This document shows, in pieces, positions 17,742 through 24,964 of a stretch of DNA of 28,691 bases. Where the stretch lies: contig JAAOIJ010000092.1 in assembly GCA_015163815.1 (NCBI GenBank), positions 1-28,691 of the forward strand, in the 5' to 3' direction. This stretch comes from Endozoicomonadaceae bacterium. Lineage in GTDB: Bacteria; Pseudomonadota; Gammaproteobacteria; Pseudomonadales; Endozoicomonadaceae. How positions within the stretch are numbered: position 1 is the first letter of the stretch; each line of letters starts with the position of its first letter. The translations under genes and the position numbers were made by a program. The notes below the pieces were generated by a model, which did not search any database, had not been told where the DNA came from, and worked only from the letters and a program-made list of their open reading frames with translations.

Positions 17742-18173
17742 ATGGCTATAGAACAAACCTTGTCTATTATTAAACCAGACGCCGTTGCTAGTCATCATAT
17801 CGGTGATATTTTACAGCGATTTGAAAAAGCTGGTTTACAAATTATTGCAATAAAAATGATGCATTTATCAACAGAATCCGCACAAAAATTCTATGCAGAA
17901 CATCGAGAACGTCCTTTTTTTACAGCACTCATTGATTTTATGACTTCTGGTCCCGTGCTCATTTCTGTCTTATCAGGCGAATCAGCCGTACTTGTTCATC
18001 GCAGCTTAATGGGTGAAACTAACCCTAAAGAAGCTAAAAAAGGCACCATTCGTTCTGATTTTGCAACATCTATTGATGAAAATGCAGTTCATGGCTCCGA
18101 TTCACACATATCAGCCATTCGAGAAATTCAATATTTCTTCAATCAGCTCGAGATTTGTCCGCGCACTCGATAA
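17742..18173 (+). CDS. ndk: Nucleoside diphosphate kinase
   Basis: Ndk transfers the gamma phosphate between nucleoside di- and triphosphates through a phosphohistidine. The protein is 143 aa, with catalytic His117 in NAVHGSDS, the same position as in E. coli, plus TLSIIKPDAV at the start and RPFFTALIDFMTSGPV. ATG 17742 is preferred over 17733 because it gives the family N-terminus MAIEQTLSI and places AAAGAG at about 11 nt rather than 2. It is followed 7 nt later by rlmN, a widely conserved pair. Confidence 0.96.
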   Translation: MAIEQTLSIIKPDAVASHHIGDILQRFEKAGLQIIAIKMMHLSTESAQKFYAEHRERPFFTALIDFMTSGPVLISVLSGESAVLVHRSLMGETNPKEAKKGTIRSDFATSIDENAVHGSDSHISAIREIQYFFNQLEICPRTR

Positions 18174-18180
18174 TATCATC

Positions 18181-19332
18181 ATGAGCAATATAATGATTAA
18201 TTCACCCCATGATGACATATCATCTGAACATCCCATCAATTTATTAGGATTCACGCAATCTCAACTGATTACTTTTTTTGAAAGTATAGGTGAAAAAAAG
18301 TTTCGAGCAAAACAAATCATGAAATGGATTTATCAGTATCATCAAACTGATTTTCAATGCATGACAGATCTAAGTAAACTTTTACGAGATCAACTGACAA
18401 AAATTGCTCACATTACACCTCCACCTATTGTCAAATCAGATCATGCCAAAGATGGTGTTATGAAGTGGTTAATGCGATCTGAAAGCGGGTCTTTAATTGA
18501 AACTGTTTTTATTCCTGAAACAAAACGAGGAACACTTTGTATTTCCTCACAAGTTGGCTGCGCTTTGAATTGTAGTTTTTGCTCTACAGGGAAACAAGGT
18601 TTTAATTCAAATTTAACGACGGCTGAAATCATTGGTCAAGTATGGCAAGCTGTTCATCAATTAAAAAGCAAATTTCATATCAAAACACCTGTTACCAATG
18701 TTGTGATGATGGGAATGGGAGAACCTTTACTGAATTTTGAACCTGTCATGAATTCAATGAATATCATGATGGATGACTGGGCTTACGGTTTATCTAAACG
18801 TCGCGTGACACTCAGCACTAGCGGTGTTGTCCCTGCTATATTAAAGATGCCTTACAAAACAGAGGCATCTCTTGCTATTTCACTGCATGCGCCTACAGAT
18901 GCTTTGAGAAACACGCTCGTTCCAATTAACAAAAAATATCCAATTTCGGAACTATTATCAGCAACTAAAATTTACATGGATAGCTTGCCGGATAAACGAA
19001 AAGTCACGATAGAATATACTTTAATGCACGCCATTAATGATCGCCCGCAAGAAGCAAAACAATTAGTTAAAATACTAAAAAATGTACCCTGTAAAATTAA
19101 TTTAATTCCATTTAACCCATTTCCAGGCACAACGTATCAAACTTCTTCCCAAAAATCAATCAGGGCATTTCAAACTTACTTGCAACACGCTGGTTTCAAT
19201 ACCACTGTCAGAAAAACCAGAGGTCAAGATATCGCTGCAGCATGTGGCCAGCTAGCAGGGCAAGTTGACGCAAAAAATAAAAAAAGAGCGACTCCACATA
19301 ATACAAGCGAGCCGATTCAACTGATGCTATGA
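18181..19332 (+). CDS. rlmN: Dual-specificity 23S rRNA/tRNA C2-adenine methyltransferase RlmN
   Basis: RlmN is a radical-SAM enzyme that methylates A2503 of 23S rRNA and A37 of tRNAs. In 383 aa it shows the cluster motif CALNCSFCSTG (Cys127, 131, 134), the methylene-carrying Cys355 in IAAACGQLAGQ, MGMGEPLLN, and TLSTSGVVP. The open frame runs upstream inside ndk, but ATG 18181 matches the family length; ATG 18193 is a possible alternative. Neither start has a strong ribosome site, so translation may depend on coupling to ndk, whose stop is 7 nt away. Confidence 0.96.
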   Translation: MSNIMINSPHDDISSEHPINLLGFTQSQLITFFESIGEKKFRAKQIMKWIYQYHQTDFQCMTDLSKLLRDQLTKIAHITPPPIVKSDHAKDGVMKWLMRSESGSLIETVFIPETKRGTLCISSQVGCALNCSFCSTGKQGFNSNLTTAEIIGQVWQAVHQLKSKFHIKTPVTNVVMMGMGEPLLNFEPVMNSMNIMMDDWAYGLSKRRVTLSTSGVVPAILKMPYKTEASLAISLHAPTDALRNTLVPINKKYPISELLSATKIYMDSLPDKRKVTIEYTLMHAINDRPQEAKQLVKILKNVPCKINLIPFNPFPGTTYQTSSQKSIRAFQTYLQHAGFNTTVRKTRGQDIAAACGQLAGQVDAKNKKRATPHNTSEPIQLML

Positions 19333-19338
19333 TTAGCC

Positions 19339-20109
19339 TTATTTACTTTTTGAATATAAATAGAGTTGATACTCATTGCTATCATGAAATTCAATCGCTA
19401 ACCGCGTAGCATACTGATCAGATTTTTCTATTTCATTATTCCTTTTCCTGGCAATACGAATACCTAACAGTAAACTTGCTGCCGTCTGATGTCCATATTC
19501 AGCAAACACTTGATAATAGCGGTTAGCGGTCTCAATATCATTATCTTCAAAAGATAACATTGCTAATTTAAAATTAGCAATGGGTGTCTGCACCTTCAAA
19601 CGAACTGCAGATTCATAAGCTTCTTGTCCCAGTTTCTTATAACCCATTTGAAGATAAGCAGTTCCTAAATTCTCAAAAGCTTGCTCACGTAATCGATAGG
19701 TTAAATCGGCTGCGACTAGCTTAAATTGATCAGCGGCAGCAGCATACTGTTTTTTTTCATAGAGCAAACTACCATAATTATTACGCACTTCTGAGTTATG
19801 CCCATCATACTCTAACGCTTTTTTAAACTCTATTCTTGCTGCAGTATATTCTTGTTGATATTGATAAATCACGCCTAATAATCCATGGGCTTGAGATAAT
19901 ATTTCAGGAATAGAAGTTAAAGAAATAGCAATATGTAAACGTGAAATAGCTTCTGCTGTTTGCCCTGATTGAAAATATTGAGATGCAAGATAGATATGTT
20001 TTTTTACAACATCCGGAGGCATGGATATCATTTTCTGTGAAACACATCCGCTAAAAAAAAAACATACACTGAATATCAATATACGAAAAAATATGAATTT
20101 AATCGGCAT
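19339..20109 (-). CDS. pilF: Type IV pilus pilotin lipoprotein PilF (PilW of Neisseria), TPR type
   Basis: The family anchors to the outer membrane and guides secretin PilQ assembly. A lipoprotein signal (lipobox FSGC, Cys22) is followed by tandem tetratricopeptide repeats from about 37 to 215, such as AHGLLGVIYQYQQEYTAARIEFKKAL and NNYGSLLYEKKQYAAAADQF. AAGGG lies 6 nt before the start. In related genomes pilF follows rlmN on the same strand; here it is adjacent but inverted, its stop only 6 nt from the rlmN stop, with no room for a terminator. Together with the minor-pilin operon it implies a type IV pilus. Confidence 0.9.
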   Translation of the reverse strand: MPIKFIFFRILIFSVCFFFSGCVSQKMISMPPDVVKKHIYLASQYFQSGQTAEAISRLHIAISLTSIPEILSQAHGLLGVIYQYQQEYTAARIEFKKALEYDGHNSEVRNNYGSLLYEKKQYAAAADQFKLVAADLTYRLREQAFENLGTAYLQMGYKKLGQEAYESAVRLKVQTPIANFKLAMLSFEDNDIETANRYYQVFAEYGHQTAASLLLGIRIARKRNNEIEKSDQYATRLAIEFHDSNEYQLYLYSKSK

Positions 20110-20171
20110 TTCATACCCTTATTATAAAAAATAAATTGCAATATTATTTACAATAGCGAATTAAAAAGAAA

Positions 20172-20200
20172 ATATCAATCACTTAATAAGTGATTGATAT
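20172..20200. repeat. 29-base palindrome, 14-base perfect arms around one central base
   Basis: Left arm 20172-20185 (ATATCAATCACTTA) and right arm 20187-20200 are exact reverse complements around the single base A20186. On the minus strand the hairpin is followed by TTTCTTTTTAA, so it could act as a terminator protecting pilF from minus-strand read-through. It could equally be an operator in the divergent pilF/orphan-gene region. Confidence 0.85.
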
Positions 20201-20283
20201 AAAAAATAAGCTCATAAAGATCATTCAACAGAAAGGTGTTATATTCAATTTCAAAACTAAACTTTGAGATATGGACAGACCCT

Positions 20284-20301
20284 TTCATGGTTGAATAGGC
20301 C
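20284..20301 (+). repeat. Solo IS30-type element end
   Basis: TTCATGGTTGAATAGGCC matches the terminal sequence of both flanking IS30 copies (162-179 and 28258-28275), with only one or two differences. No transposase coding sequence is next to it on either side. It is therefore either a remnant left after loss of an element or a single inverted-repeat end. It lies about 185 bases before the orphan gene. Confidence 0.6.
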
Positions 20302-20392
20302 ATAAAAAAATGCTTCTATGTATGCATGTCGAACATTTTACGTTATACTGATTGAAAAAAATACACTTAATAAGTTTTTTTATTGACTCCTA

Positions 20393-20421
20393 TTACGCTT
20401 TCTTTATTGCTTTATGATATT
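20393..20421 (+). promoter_or_regulatory. Candidate promoter of the orphan gene
   Basis: TTGACT (20393-20398) is followed after 17 bases by GATATT (20416-20421), about 65 bases before the start codon. The -35 box is good but the -10 box matches only 4 of 6 positions, in an AT-rich setting where such matches are common. Confidence 0.3.
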
Positions 20422-20486
20422 CAATTTTATGTTGCATAATTGTTGATCGCATGTCATATCTTAAAAATTGAAATAAAAGGTAAAAT

Positions 20487-22163
20487 ATGCATCAAAAAAT
20501 ATATCAATATGTATGTTTATTGCTCTGCATTACAGGTGCTGCTTTATTATCCACTCAATCCATTTCAAGTGATAAACCGTTTGCTAATTTCAGTGCTGTG
20601 ATGAAAGAATTTTTAGATCGATCTGCCGATCCTATGATTAAAAATCCGGACATTGTCAATCAAAATTTGGGGCCTTGGTTTTTTGATCAAATAAAATATA
20701 TAAATAGACAAGCGGCTTTATCTGCTGGGGTCAGCTTAGGTTTAGCTGCCTTTGCAGGATCTGTAACAGCTACCGTAACAACAAGCATTGTAGCAGGAGT
20801 GGCCGCTACAATGGGCGCAAGAATGGCGCTCAATTGTATTACTAGCACGGTGCTACCTCAAAACATTCAAAAAGACTATCAAACCTTTATTGCCTTAATG
20901 ACGAGCATGGGTGCAGGTATCACTGCTTCAGGAGCTGCTAATGTTGCAGGTTCTATCGGGAGTGTTTTAGGTTCACATATAGGATACGGTGGAGCTGAAA
21001 TGCTGACAGAAGAAGTTGAGAAAACAACAGGGTATATACCTGGTCCTATTAAAGCCGTCATTCCTTTTGCAGTTAGCATTATTGGAGGTATCCTGGGTGC
21101 TAATACTGCAAGAAGCATCACTGCAACAATAGACAGAATTGGCTTTCCTGGAGGTTTAGCGCAAGAAGAGATACTATTCGAATCTGAAGAGCAACGTCAT
21201 GCGAGATTATGTAATACCACACGCACACCTACTATTGAGTTTTCTGAAGCTGCAGTTGAACTTAGTCATATTAAAAAGGCAATTTTTGGCAATGAGACTG
21301 TTCCGATACATACAGTAGCTTTCACTTATGATCGCAATGCAAGCTTCCCTTTAAATAATGGAAATACAAAATTAACTGAAAATGGCACATTTATAATGCC
21401 TTATGTGAGGAATAGTTTGGCGGATAAGTATTTAACGCGTTGTGGGCCACCTTCTAGCCCTTTATTTGATCTGATTTATATATCCTCTCCTAATCAGTTT
21501 GATGTTGGAATTGAAAACTCAAGATACTGCAAGATAGGTTATTCCGGCTTGATATACCCAGCAAATGAGGCTTATATAGGCTATTATAAAACCTATACAA
21601 CGCATGCTACTCAAAATATCACAGTTAATGCTTTAGAATCAAAAATATTACCCGTGAAATATAGATTTAGATTTTTAAAAAATATTCCAATAACTTTTCA
21701 CGGAAATCCAGAAATATTAGGTTTGAATCGATATTGCCATTGGAATGATATTAAAAATAGATTTCTATATTGCTTAACTGAAATCGGTGAATTTGCGTAT
21801 TATATTGACGGCCGAGATGCATATCATCAGCATCTTAAAGATAATTGTTATTGCGAAGGAGCTACTGCAGAAAAAGGCTTGCCAGAAGGACAAAGTTGCC
21901 CTACAGTTCAACCAACAACTGATCTAACAACTGATCTAACAACTGATCTAACAACTGATCTAACAACTGACAACAGCATTGCGGTTTTAAATGTTACGAC
22001 CATCAATATAGATCAGAATAATTCTGGAAACATAATTTCTGCCGGAATTCTTATTACAGCAACAAGTATCGGATGTGTTATATGTGGTATAGCTTGTACC
22101 TCTTATTGTCGTCAAATTGATCGCGATAATATAGATATAGAGATAGGACCGAATGAAAGATGA
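20487..22163 (+). CDS. Unrecognised exported protein with Gly/Ala-rich membrane segments, TTDL hinge and C-terminal membrane helix
   Basis: I do not recognise this 558-aa protein. A Sec-type signal covers about residues 1-27. Three Gly/Ala/Ser-rich hydrophobic stretches follow (about 76-118, 134-168, 186-206), resembling glycine-zipper membrane or pore segments. Next comes a soluble region (about 220-475) with eight Cys (242, 319, 348, 417, 429, 454, 456, 471), compatible with disulfides outside the cytoplasm. After it lie four perfect TTDL repeats (477-492), a Thr/Asn-rich spacer and a helix at about 516-541 containing CVICGIACTSYC. The tail is charged. AAAAGG lies 6 nt before the ATG. It is the only gene of its orientation between pilF and der, in a broken synteny block, which suggests acquisition. 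It could be a surface protein, toxin or host-directed effector; none is shown. Confidence 0.85.
   Translation: MHQKIYQYVCLLLCITGAALLSTQSISSDKPFANFSAVMKEFLDRSADPMIKNPDIVNQNLGPWFFDQIKYINRQAALSAGVSLGLAAFAGSVTATVTTSIVAGVAATMGARMALNCITSTVLPQNIQKDYQTFIALMTSMGAGITASGAANVAGSIGSVLGSHIGYGGAEMLTEEVEKTTGYIPGPIKAVIPFAVSIIGGILGANTARSITATIDRIGFPGGLAQEEILFESEEQRHARLCNTTRTPTIEFSEAAVELSHIKKAIFGNETVPIHTVAFTYDRNASFPLNNGNTKLTENGTFIMPYVRNSLADKYLTRCGPPSSPLFDLIYISSPNQFDVGIENSRYCKIGYSGLIYPANEAYIGYYKTYTTHATQNITVNALESKILPVKYRFRFLKNIPITFHGNPEILGLNRYCHWNDIKNRFLYCLTEIGEFAYYIDGRDAYHQHLKDNCYCEGATAEKGLPEGQSCPTVQPTTDLTTDLTTDLTTDLTTDNSIAVLNVTTINIDQNNSGNIISAGILITATSIGCVICGIACTSYCRQIDRDNIDIEIGPNER
21915..21962 (+). repeat. 12-base in-frame tandem repeat, 4 perfect units (TTDL)
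   Basis: Four identical units ACAACTGATCTA are followed by a partial fifth (ACAACTGA, 21963-21970). They lie in frame within the orphan gene and encode Thr-Thr-Asp-Leu each time. Exact DNA identity of all units, not just the protein, points to recent slippage expansion of a hinge between the Cys-rich region and the C-terminal helix. Unit changes keep the frame. Confidence 0.95.
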
Positions 22164-22216
22164 TACTGATTCTATAGAATAACCAAAAAATACTAAAAAT
22201 CCTATATCAACAAAAA

Positions 22217-22290
22217 AGTCTATCCCTGTCAGTATATCAATACACATTTAGGGGCTAAAATATGAATTGATATACTGACAGGGATAGACT
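22217..22290 (-). terminator. Perfect 25-base inverted repeat, likely terminator of hisS-yfgM-bamB-der or a MITE-like element
   Basis: Arms 22217-22241 and 22266-22290 are exact reverse complements over 25 bases, separated by a 24-base loop. On the minus strand the hairpin starts 13 nt after the der stop and is followed by a run of T (A run at 22212-22217 on the plus strand), as in an intrinsic terminator. It also lies after the plus-strand orphan gene, but there is no T-run in that direction. The stem is much longer and the loop larger than usual, and CAAAA-like sequence flanks both sides, so a small mobile palindrome used as a terminator is possible. Confidence 0.7.
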
Positions 22291-22303
22291 CAAAAGTTCT
22301 ATG

Positions 22304-23722
22304 CTATTTTTTATATGTTTTCTTTATATGAGACATTAGTCGTTTTCTTTTTTTAACTTGCTTTAGAGTTAAAATATTTTTCTTATCTTTAAATGGATTA
22401 TCACTTGTTTTAAATCGTAAGCGAATAGGAATTCCTGATAATAATAATTTTGATCTAAAGGTGTTTTCTAAATATTTTATATAGTTTTGAGGTAAAGCAT
22501 CTGTTTGATTGCCATGAATAATCAAAGTCAATGGATCCGATCCGCCCATATGACAATATCGCAATTTGATACGATGTGAACCATTCATAGGAGGTTGATT
22601 CGCTTTGATGCTTTCCTCTAAAATAGAAGTCAATTGATTAGAGGACCATCTAGTCATACTCGATTGATATACTTGATCAATAGATGTATATAAATCTGAT
22701 AATCCAGAACCATGTTTAGCTGAAATAAAATGAACTGGAATAAAAGGTGCAAAAATCAAGCGTCGTTTTGCAGTCGTTCTCGTCATCTCACGCGCATAAT
22801 CTGATAAACCATCCCATTTATTAATTGCAATAACAAGACGCTTTCCTTGCCTTAAAATATGGCCTAATAAATGTAAATCTTGATCTACAATATTATCTTG
22901 AGCACTCAACATTAAAATAATAATATTTGCTTTTTCAATCGCTTGAAGTGTTTTAATAATAGAAAATTTTTCAATCAACTCTGAAACTCGCCCTTTACGA
23001 CGAACACCAGCTGTATCTATCAAAGTATATTGCTTGCCATCTCTTTCATAAGGAATATAAATACTGTCTCGCGTGGTTCCAGCTTCATCTAATACAATCA
23101 CACGCTCTTCTTTTAGCAATCGATTGACTAACGTAGACTTCCCTACATTTGGACGACCCACAATAGCCATTTTAATACGATCTGTTGCAATGGCAGGGTT
23201 TTCGACTTCAACACGGTTTTTCGCATGCTGTTGATACCACACTGCAATTGTGTTTTCTAATAAAAATTGGACACCACGACCATGTGTCGCTGTAATTGGG
23301 AATAAATCTCCTAAACCAAGCTCATAATATTCATTGAGAGATATTTCATGTTTTTTTGTATCAATTTTATTTGCAATTAAGTAAACAGGTTTTTGTTCTT
23401 TACGCAAAATATGAGCTAATTCATGATCAGCTGCACTCATACCCATTTTGACATCTACAATAAAAAACATTAAATCAGCTGCTTTAATTGCAAGATGCAC
23501 TTGCTTCATCATCTGCAAATTAACATCTTGCTGTTTGTCGCTGACACCTCCGGTATCAATCACGCCATATCGGTCGTTTTCTAGAGAGCCTTCGCCATAT
23601 AATCGATCTCGCGTCAAGCCAGCATAATCAGCAACCAAAGCTTCTCGTGAAGCAGTTAAGCGATTAAATAATGTAGACTTTCCCACATTGGTACAACCAA
23701 TGAGCGCAATGATTGGAAACAT
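22304..23722 (-). CDS. der: Ribosome-assembly GTPase Der (EngA)
   Basis: Der has two consecutive GTPase domains and acts in assembly of the 50S subunit. Domain 1 begins ALIGCTNVGKSTLFNRLTASREALVADYAGLTRDR, and domain 2 near residue 188 has VGRPNVGKSTLVNRLLKEERV...DEAGTTRDS, DTAGVRRKGR and NKWDGL. A KH-like domain closes the protein (GIPIRLRFKTSDNPF). The first P-loop reads GCTNVGKS instead of the usual GRPNVGKS, a conservative departure outside the phosphate-binding GKS. It is 472 aa long, the last gene of the hisS-yfgM-bamB-der run, with AAGG about 10 nt before the start. Confidence 0.97.
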   Translation of the reverse strand: MFPIIALIGCTNVGKSTLFNRLTASREALVADYAGLTRDRLYGEGSLENDRYGVIDTGGVSDKQQDVNLQMMKQVHLAIKAADLMFFIVDVKMGMSAADHELAHILRKEQKPVYLIANKIDTKKHEISLNEYYELGLGDLFPITATHGRGVQFLLENTIAVWYQQHAKNRVEVENPAIATDRIKMAIVGRPNVGKSTLVNRLLKEERVIVLDEAGTTRDSIYIPYERDGKQYTLIDTAGVRRKGRVSELIEKFSIIKTLQAIEKANIIILMLSAQDNIVDQDLHLLGHILRQGKRLVIAINKWDGLSDYAREMTRTTAKRRLIFAPFIPVHFISAKHGSGLSDLYTSIDQVYQSSMTRWSSNQLTSILEESIKANQPPMNGSHRIKLRYCHMGGSDPLTLIIHGNQTDALPQNYIKYLENTFRSKLLLSGIPIRLRFKTSDNPFKDKKNILTLKQVKKRKRLMSHIKKTYKK

Positions 23723-23749
23723 ATCATTAAAACCTTGAATAAAATGAAT

Positions 23750-23777
23750 ACTGAATATCTCCTTTTTGATATTCAGT
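23750..23777. repeat. Small perfect hairpin between bamB and der
   Basis: ACTGAATATC (23750-23759) and GATATTCAGT (23768-23777) pair over 10 bases around an 8-base loop. On the minus strand the loop and adjoining stem contain AAGGAG, a Shine-Dalgarno-like sequence about 40 nt before the der start. There is no T-run, so it is not an obvious terminator; an mRNA processing or translational-control structure is possible. Confidence 0.6.
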
Positions 23778-23791
23778 CTATAGAATTTTTA

Positions 23792-24964
23792 TCATAACTC
23801 ACGTATTTTAAAAGCAATTAACTCATCTTTATCTGTCAAAATATATATGATATTGTCTTGAACGAGTGGTTTTGTTCGAATAGACGTATTGACTCTCTGA
23901 CGTCCAACAATATGCCCTGTTTTTTTAGAAAGAATATGAATATATCCATAATTATCTCCGACAAAAACCCAGTCATTAATAACAAGAGGATGACTTAAAT
24001 GATGGCGAGGATATTCCACTAATTGCTTCCAATTGATAGCACCCGACTCACTATTAATGGCATACAGCCCACCTAAGCTAGAAGAGTAATATAGAACTTT
24101 TTGATTTGTTTCGAGCTGTGTATAACTAGAAGCAGAAATAGACCATTTTTTTATGCCATTTTCAGTATCAAAAGAAGATAAATTCCCATTAAAATTAATC
24201 ACATATAAATTAGAATTGATAAAGACAGGTGAAGAAATAATATCACTCATGCGTAATAATTCTGAAGAATCTTTAGACCTTGAAATAAAAGTAGTCCATA
24301 CTTTTTCACCTGTTTCAGCATCCCAACCAATCAACTCTCCGGTCGATAATCCTGTAAATAATACGTTATTTTTATAAAGAGGTTTGCTAGAACCTCTTAA
24401 CATTAATGGAGCAAAAACTGTATTCTCTTGCCATATTTGTTTTCCAGTCGTAGCATTCAAAGCGATTATTTTTCCATTAATGCTTTGCAAAAACATCTTA
24501 TTATTTTGAATAATCGGCGCCGATAATACCTGTCCGCCTACAAAACAGCGCCATAATAGTTTGCCTTGATTTTTTCGATCTAATGCAATGATGTTGCCAT
24601 TCATAGTCGCAACCGTCAGAACATCTAAATGCACACATAAACCACCTGATATATTATCATGCAAAACGACCTGCCATAATATTTTTCCATTATGCCGGTC
24701 ATAGGCCACAACTGACCCATCATAATGTGCTGCATAAACTTCATTATCAGTTGCTACAGGTTGTATTGCAATGCTTTTTCTTCCAGGATGCTTGCCAACT
24801 TTTTGTTTCCAAAGCATATCTAAAGTTATTTTTTTATCAAAATTCGGTAATTTTTTCACCGATCGGTGCGAGACTGATAAATGATTGACACAACCTGTTA
24901 GCACAAAAACTGACATGAAAATAACACAAATCATTCGCAATATAACAGCTGAAATATATTTCAT
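23792..24964 (-). CDS. bamB: Outer membrane protein assembly lipoprotein BamB
   Basis: BamB is the beta-propeller lipoprotein of the BAM complex that inserts outer-membrane proteins. A lipoprotein signal ends in LTGC (Cys25). Repeated PQQ-like blades then follow: VAYDRHNGKILWQV, IALDRKNQGKLLWRC, IALNATTGKQIWQE, IGWDAETGEKVWTT, SSFDTENGIKKWSI, YAINSESGAINWKQ and HILSKKTGHIVGR. The protein is 390 aa, typical of the family. Its start overlaps the yfgM stop by 4 nt (ATGA), pointing to translational coupling. Confidence 0.96.
   Translation of the reverse strand: MKYISAVILRMICVIFMSVFVLTGCVNHLSVSHRSVKKLPNFDKKITLDMLWKQKVGKHPGRKSIAIQPVATDNEVYAAHYDGSVVAYDRHNGKILWQVVLHDNISGGLCVHLDVLTVATMNGNIIALDRKNQGKLLWRCFVGGQVLSAPIIQNNKMFLQSINGKIIALNATTGKQIWQENTVFAPLMLRGSSKPLYKNNVLFTGLSTGELIGWDAETGEKVWTTFISRSKDSSELLRMSDIISSPVFINSNLYVINFNGNLSSFDTENGIKKWSISASSYTQLETNQKVLYYSSSLGGLYAINSESGAINWKQLVEYPRHHLSHPLVINDWVFVGDNYGYIHILSKKTGHIVGRQRVNTSIRTKPLVQDNIIYILTDKDELIAFKIREL

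Larger units (their letters stand above)
20110..20486. other. Gene-free region upstream of pilF and of the orphan gene
   Basis: This region of about 377 bases lies between two divergent genes, pilF (minus) and the unrecognised gene at 20487 (plus). It holds a 29-base near-perfect palindrome (20172-20200), an IS30-like end (20284-20301) and a candidate promoter for the plus-strand gene. The rest is AT-rich with no open frame of note. Confidence 0.6.

Noticed and set aside
18013..18180. Extended rlmN frame overlapping ndk
   Set aside because: The extension lies entirely in ndk and lacks family similarity; ATG 18181 gives the 383-aa family length with Cys355 in place.
20879..21121. Minus-strand 80-codon frame in the orphan gene
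   Set aside because: Antisense of the Gly/Ala-rich region; such codons produce Pro/Ala-rich antisense frames by composition.
21987..22247. Minus-strand 86-codon frame overlapping the end of the orphan gene and the inverted repeat
   Set aside because: It begins inside the hairpin arm and is antisense to the coding 3' end; no ribosome site or family motif.
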